Shown: positions 43,614 through 47,375 of the stretch, in pieces | Layout of the letters: the number at the start of each line of letters is the position of its first letter | Numbering within the stretch: position 1 is the stretch's first letter | The notes under the pieces: model-generated | The model's input: the letters and a program-made list of their open reading frames with translations, nothing else | The model's database searches: none | What the model was told of the DNA's origin: nothing | Made by a program: the position numbers and the translations under genes | DNA from: UJ101 sp047975265 | GTDB lineage: Bacteria > Bacteroidota > Bacteroidia > Flavobacteriales > UJ101 | Reading direction: 5' to 3' | DNA length: 47,375 nt | NCBI GenBank assembly: GCA_047975265.1 | Contig: JBKEDE010000040.1 | Coordinates: 1 to 47,375 of the forward strand

Positions 43614-44177
43614 TTATTTACGAAGTATTTTTACTTCTCCATTATTTTTTAATTTGATTACGGTAGAGCTCTTCACTTGTGCTTTTTCATTCTGACACAA
43701 ATTTACAATGTAATCTACACCTTGCAAAATTTCAGAAGATATTTCATCAAAAGTTTGAGGCGATTTTTTACCTGAAATATTGGCTGAAGTTGACACCAAA
43801 GGTGCTTTTAACTGTTGAATCAAGCGTTTACAAAATAGGTCTTGAGTGATTCTGATTCCTAAAGAATTATCTTCTGCCATAATGTTGGAAGCTACGTTTT
43901 GAGGATTATCCAAAACCAAAGTAGTCGGTTTTTTGGCTAAATCGATAATATCCCACGCAACGTTTGGTACATCAGGAATAATTTGTTCCAATTGAAAATC
44001 ATTATGAACCAAAACAATCATGCTTTTTGATTCTTCACGTTGTTTTAAACGATAAATCTTTTGAACAGCCTTGGTATTCGTAGCATCGCAACCGATTCCC
44101 CAAACTGTATCGGTTGGATATAATATTATTCCTCCTTTTTGTAAAACTTCTAATGCGTTTTGTATTTCCTGTTGCAT
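43614..44177 (-). CDS. tsaC: L-threonylcarbamoyladenylate synthase
   Basis: 187 residues. YrdC/Sua5 fold with YPTDTVWGIGCDA at the N-terminus, KSMIVLV, and STSANISGK. It makes the threonylcarbamoyl-AMP used to modify tRNA A37. Sua5's extra C-terminal domain is absent, so it is the TsaC short form. It precedes cca with 4 bp spacing. Confidence 0.93.
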   Translation of the reverse strand: MQQEIQNALEVLQKGGIILYPTDTVWGIGCDATNTKAVQKIYRLKQREESKSMIVLVHNDFQLEQIIPDVPNVAWDIIDLAKKPTTLVLDNPQNVASNIMAEDNSLGIRITQDLFCKRLIQQLKAPLVSTSANISGKKSPQTFDEISSEILQGVDYIVNLCQNEKAQVKSSTVIKLKNNGEVKILRK

Positions 44178-44244
44178 TATTGTAAAGTCGATTGCTCGAA
44201 ATTAAGGATAAGAAAAAGTTATCAAGATTTTAAATCCTCTCTAA

Positions 44245-45315
44245 TCATGTTCTGTATAAAAAGGCATTAATATTCATTCCTGCTCCCACAGAAGCAAAGA
44301 TAATATATTCGTTTTTGTTAATGGTTTGTCCTTCCAAATTTCCTTTCATCATCAAATCATACATTGTCGGAACGGTTGCTACAGAAGAATTTCCCAGCGT
44401 TTGTATAGTCATGGGCATTACGTTTGTGCAATTGTTATTTATTCCATACAAATGTGCAAGTCGTTGTAAAATAGCATGATCCATTTTAGCATTTGCCTGA
44501 TGAATCAAAAATTTTGAAATATCATTATAAGTAAGTCCTGCTTCGTCTATTACACTTTTTATAGCCGCCGGCACGTATTTTAAAACGTATTCATACACTT
44601 TGCGTCCTTTCATATTAATATTAATATGACTTCCTTGATAATTGGGATTTATGGATTTATCATTTGTAATAAATTTTAATTCTTCTCCCATATCACTCAA
44701 AGTAGCATAATTGATGATTCCTTTTTCAGAATTTTCTACTATTTCGACAACAACAGCTCCTGCTCCATCAGCAAAAATCATGGTATTTCGGTCATGAGGA
44801 TCCGTAGCTCTGCTCAATGTTTCAGAGCCAATAACTAAAGCCTTGTGTACAAAATTTGCTTTTCCTAATTGATCCATCAAAATCATTCCCTGAATCCATC
44901 CCGGACAACCAAAATTCATATCATACGGAATACATTTTCTGTTTTTAATTCCTAAATTGTGTTTCACTCGGGCAGAGAGCGATGGTAAAATATCGGTTTG
45001 GCGTTTTTCTACTGTAATATTTCCGTAATTGTGTGCAAAAACGATGTAATCCAATTCCTCTACATCTACCTGAGCATCTTCTACTGCTTTTTTTGCTGCA
45101 ATGGTAGCCATATCTGAATTCATTAAATCGTCCGAAACGTAGCGACGTTCTCGAATTTCAGTAATTGATTCAAATTTCTCAATAATTTCTTTGTTATCTA
45201 TTTTAAATGGAGTTCTATCCTCATCATAAAAAACATGGTTTAAAAAATCTTCGTTTTTCACAATATTCTTTGGTAGATAAGATCCTGAACCTTTGATTAC
45301 TGTTCTTTTACACAT
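44245..45315 (-). CDS. 3-oxoacyl-ACP synthase III family protein (KASIII)
   Basis: 356 residues. Thiolase fold with the catalytic triad Cys in NFGCPGWIQG, His in LIHQANAKMD and Asn in LGNSSVATVP. It resembles FabH but has longer loops. Such proteins start fatty-acid synthesis or condense acyl groups for pigments or lipids; which is not clear, as no acyl-carrier or pigment gene is adjacent. Confidence 0.87.
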   Translation of the reverse strand: MCKRTVIKGSGSYLPKNIVKNEDFLNHVFYDEDRTPFKIDNKEIIEKFESITEIRERRYVSDDLMNSDMATIAAKKAVEDAQVDVEELDYIVFAHNYGNITVEKRQTDILPSLSARVKHNLGIKNRKCIPYDMNFGCPGWIQGMILMDQLGKANFVHKALVIGSETLSRATDPHDRNTMIFADGAGAVVVEIVENSEKGIINYATLSDMGEELKFITNDKSINPNYQGSHININMKGRKVYEYVLKYVPAAIKSVIDEAGLTYNDISKFLIHQANAKMDHAILQRLAHLYGINNNCTNVMPMTIQTLGNSSVATVPTMYDLMMKGNLEGQTINKNEYIIFASVGAGMNINAFLYRT

Positions 45316-45353
45316 TTATAAGCTATTTGGTGGTAAGTTACAATTTTTATTTT

Positions 45354-45845
45354 TTAATCTGCTTTTCTGCGATATGTTACAAATTTATAAGAAAAAGCAT
45401 GCTTGTCATCTTTTTCATATTCAAATTCGCTTATCACCTGCCATTTTTCATAATTTATTAAAGGAAAGAATGCATCACCACTAATTTTTGCATTAATATA
45501 GGTGATTTCTAAGAAATCTGCATTATCTATAAATAATGTATAAATTTCAGATCCTCCAATAACAAAGGCTTTTTCATAATTTTTTACGTATTCTAAAACA
45601 GCTTCTTTTGAATGTACTGTCGTAATGCCTTCTTGCTTCCAATTTTTGTCGCGGGTTAATATAATATTTTCTCTGTCAGGAAGCGGTTTCCCAATGGATT
45701 CAAATGTTTTTCTTCCCATAATTACAGGGTTTCCCGTTGTTAAGGATTTGAATCGTTTTAAATCGTTAGGTAAATGCCAAATTAATTGATTGTCTTTCCC
45801 TATTACTTGGTTTTCTGCAAATGCTACAATAATGGTTAAATTCAC
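45354..45845 (-). CDS. folA: Dihydrofolate reductase
   Basis: 163 residues. Start is GTG at 45845, forced by an in-frame TAA immediately upstream (45846-45848). Conserved motifs: VIGKDNQLIWHLPNDLKRFK in part, GRKTFESIGKPLP and VIGGSEIYTLF. It reduces dihydrofolate to tetrahydrofolate. thyA, often its neighbour, is not in the window; Rhs remnants lie where it might be. Confidence 0.95.
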   Translation of the reverse strand: MNLTIIVAFAENQVIGKDNQLIWHLPNDLKRFKSLTTGNPVIMGRKTFESIGKPLPDRENIILTRDKNWKQEGITTVHSKEAVLEYVKNYEKAFVIGGSEIYTLFIDNADFLEITYINAKISGDAFFPLINYEKWQVISEFEYEKDDKHAFSYKFVTYRRKAD

Positions 45846-46030
45846 TTAAATTATTTTTGACAAAAATACAGTGTTTTTTTCATAACATAAAAATTTGAAA
45901 CAATTATCACTATAATACTCCGCCGGCGGATCCACACTTAACCACAAACTTATCCTCGGGTTATAATACCTCCCTCCATAATAATACAACCCCGTTTCCT
46001 CGTCAAGCCCGAGTAATCGGGCTTTTGTTC
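45846..46030 (-). pseudogene. Rhs-core C-terminal remnant (fragment 2)
   Basis: From about 46007 leftward the minus strand reads LDEETGLYYYGGRYYNP and RISLWLSVDPPAEYYS, the end of an Rhs repeat-associated core, and stops at 45846. No start codon or upstream core is present, so it is an orphan fragment. It begins directly after the ankyrin lipoprotein's stop. Positions 45928-45971 are 38/44 identical to 47118-47161 of fragment 1. Confidence 0.75.
46005..46024. other. Hairpin after the ankyrin gene
   Basis: AAGCCCGA and TCGGGCTT pair around GTAA. It is terminator-like in the plus direction (TTTGTTCTT follows) but has no U run in the minus direction, where the genes are. It lies within the Rhs remnant. 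Confidence 0.35.
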
Positions 46031-46954
46031 TTAATACTTGTCTAAATACTCTTTCCAGTTATTGGGATATTCTTCTTGAGTTTTTTTCTTAATATAATCG
46101 GGGATTGGTGTGGCTCGATAATCAATGCCTTTGCTCTTTAAAAAATCCACTATCTGCATTTTGTATTTATACTCGTCCGTGTTAAAATCTAAAAATGCTT
46201 CCCGCAATACGTCCACCAAATACATTGGTTTTCCTTTGTCGTTTGGGTCTTGCTTTTCTACTGGAATAGAATAATCAGGTCTGTAAAATATCGGTCGCTC
46301 ATAATCCGCTCCTTTTTGAAGCAGGTAAATCGCTACATTATACCTTTCTACCATTACACATTCACTCAATGCAGATTGCCCATATTCATTTTGATAATTT
46401 ATATCTGCTCCATTTTTTAAAAGCAATTCAACTAAATCTAATTTACCCGTTTTAGACGCTTTCATCAAAGCAGACTTTACTTTGTTTGGTTCGCTTTTGT
46501 CGGTCTGAATATCATTTGCATTAGCACCATTTTGTAAAAGAATTTCAGCGAATTTAGTATCGTATTGTTTAAAAGAACAAGCTTCGATTATAGCCGATGT
46601 TCCTTCATAATTATTATGGATATTTATATCTGCTTTATCGGCTAATAAAACTTTGAAAGGCTTAATTTGTTGGTTCATTATGGTAAGTATCAAAAGTGTA
46701 TTCCCAAATTTTGGGTCTTGGTAATTTATTAGCTTTGGGTCTTTTGATACTATTTCATTTATCTTCTTTTCGTCTTCATCTTGTACTGCTTTGGCTAATT
46801 CCCAAGCGGGTGTGTTTTGGAAAAGGCGATAGTCTGCTCCCATTAAATCTGTTTTATCCACCGGTTTATCTCTATTAATGTTTGAGCAGGAAAGTAACAA
46901 ACAAGAGAATATTAATTGTATAATCATTACTTTCATTATTGCATTATTTCTCAT
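46031..46954 (-). CDS. Ankyrin-repeat lipoprotein, probable Rhs-associated immunity protein
   Basis: 307 residues from the ATG at 46954, which overlaps the end of the upstream tail ORF (stop at 46944-46946); ATGs at 46936 and 46927 are alternatives. A signal peptide ends in the lipobox LLLSC. Four ankyrin repeats follow (about residues 75-230; KVKSALMKASKTGKLDLVEL and NGADINYQNEYGQSALSE are clear). Lying directly after a displaced Rhs tail and coupled to it, it looks like the cognate immunity protein. Its target is unknown. Confidence 0.65.
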   Translation of the reverse strand: MRNNAIMKVMIIQLIFSCLLLSCSNINRDKPVDKTDLMGADYRLFQNTPAWELAKAVQDEDEKKINEIVSKDPKLINYQDPKFGNTLLILTIMNQQIKPFKVLLADKADINIHNNYEGTSAIIEACSFKQYDTKFAEILLQNGANANDIQTDKSEPNKVKSALMKASKTGKLDLVELLLKNGADINYQNEYGQSALSECVMVERYNVAIYLLQKGADYERPIFYRPDYSIPVEKQDPNDKGKPMYLVDVLREAFLDFNTDEYKYKMQIVDFLKSKGIDYRATPIPDYIKKKTQEEYPNNWKEYLDKY

Positions 46955-47161
46955 ATTCATCAGGATTAACTTCAAAATTTTTAATGATATTGTCTATACT
47001 GTGACCATTATATGTTGATGGCAAGTCTTTAGGCAACAAATAGTTCCTGTTACCATTTACATCTGGCATTATAGGACTACTATTCTGTAATTTATTAAGT
47101 GGGTCATACAGTGTATAGGATCCACACTTAACCACAGGCTTATCCTTGGCTCGTAATACCT
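46944..47161 (-). pseudogene. Rhs-core remnant with frameshifted tail (fragment 1)
   Basis: At 47161-47117 the minus strand encodes RYYEPRISLWLSVDP, an Rhs-core ending. That frame then stops within about 16 codons (at about 47070). A second frame remains open to 46944 and encodes the tail LYDPLNKLQNSSPIMPDVNG through NPDEYEK, so a frameshift or junction lies at about 47117. The tail could be the C-terminal part of a toxin tip, but I recognise no toxin fold in it. Upstream core sequence is missing. Confidence 0.6.
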
Positions 47162-47235
47162 GTTTATGTTACTGTGTGTGAGCATTTTATTTTATAAACA
47201 ATGTGTTTGGAACATGACCCATTACCCCGAATGAT

Positions 47236-47373
47236 TTAGTAAATTATCGCATCTTCGCTATCTCTTAAATCAGATACTAATTCTGAATATATAATTTCTT
47301 TTGGCTTATACAGTTTAAAAATTTGCTCAACTCCGTTAGAAAATTTGTCATTAGGGAAAAATAGAATTTTCAT
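47236..47373 (-). CDS. Small ORF at the window edge, perhaps an immunity gene
   Basis: 45 codons from an ATG at 47373 (MKILFFPNDKFSNGVEQIF, then KLYKPKEIIYSELVSDL) to 47236. It may extend beyond the window, in which case the visible part is a C-terminal end. No family recognised. The position, just upstream of an Rhs remnant on the same strand, is that of another immunity gene in a displaced-tip array. The 47162-47235 stretch between has no convincing feature. Confidence 0.35.
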   Translation of the reverse strand: MKILFFPNDKFSNGVEQIFKLYKPKEIIYSELVSDLRDSEDAIIY

Positions 47374-47375
47374 TA

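Noticed and set aside
44200..44244. Terminator at the KASIII/tsaC boundary (GATTTTAAATC palindrome)
   Set aside because: Very short AT-rich palindrome with a weak T run; not convincing.
1..47375. CRISPR arrays, rRNA and tRNA genes
   Set aside because: No regularly spaced direct repeats and no cloverleaf or rRNA-like sequence were seen on either strand; a tRNA scan was not possible here.

Overview
The window is an AT-rich stretch of a Bacteroidota chromosome, most likely from the family Flavobacteriaceae. This rests on the proteins (Bacteroidota-type LptD, CarA/CarB inside an arginine operon with an N-acylornithine carbamoyltransferase, a TonB receptor with a carboxypeptidase-like N-terminal domain, a HYC_CC_PP protein), on promoters of the TTG / TAnnTTTG type, and on the scarcity of Shine-Dalgarno sequences. 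No rRNA, tRNA or CRISPR array was recognised.

Layout. 1-209: 3' end of an IS transposase. 290-5307: envelope and housekeeping genes (degQ on the minus strand; dapF, a GNAT gene, mltG and ypdA on the plus strand). 5344-6530: a secreted protein of unknown function and a short possible transcription unit. 6533-14153: lptD on the minus strand, then amidase, MCE/MlaD protein, an Fe-S protein, a HAD phosphatase and a CCG-domain Fe-S protein on the plus strand. 14297-24806: a minus-strand copper/heavy-metal resistance locus, read from HYC_CC_PP protein to cusA, tolC-like, an HMA-AraC regulator, a CPC-type P-type ATPase, cusB-like and an HMA lipoprotein. 25053-26730: a lone ABC ATPase and a YceI lipoprotein. 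26892-38186: an arginine operon in the order leader peptide, GNAT, argG, argC, argD, carA, carB, argF', argB, argE. 38183-45845: minus-strand genes for a thioredoxin-like protein, a pRiA4b ORF-3-like protein, a TonB receptor with a small His/Cys protein, CCA-adding enzyme, TsaC, KASIII and DHFR. 45846-47375: remnants of Rhs tips with an ankyrin lipoprotein that resembles an immunity protein.

The strongest regulatory finding lies upstream of the arginine operon. A good flavobacterial promoter is followed within 8 nt by a 24-codon ORF with a cluster of three Arg codons. One hairpin overlaps those codons, and two mutually exclusive perfect hairpins follow the stop codon. This has the architecture of a ribosome-mediated arginine attenuator, but no U-tract follows either downstream hairpin, so the way it would act is open. 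The first structural gene encodes an unusual GNAT with a Cys cluster that is well placed to be the missing N-acylglutamate synthase.

The second regulatory finding is a 25-bp motif (22/25 identical) found 31-32 bp upstream of similar -7 elements in front of the first and last genes of the copper locus. The locus encodes its own HMA-AraC regulator, which is the obvious candidate to bind it.

The right end looks like an accessory island. Two partial Rhs-core sequences (38/44 identical over the shared block) alternate with immunity-like genes, the pattern left by successive displacement of polymorphic toxin tips.
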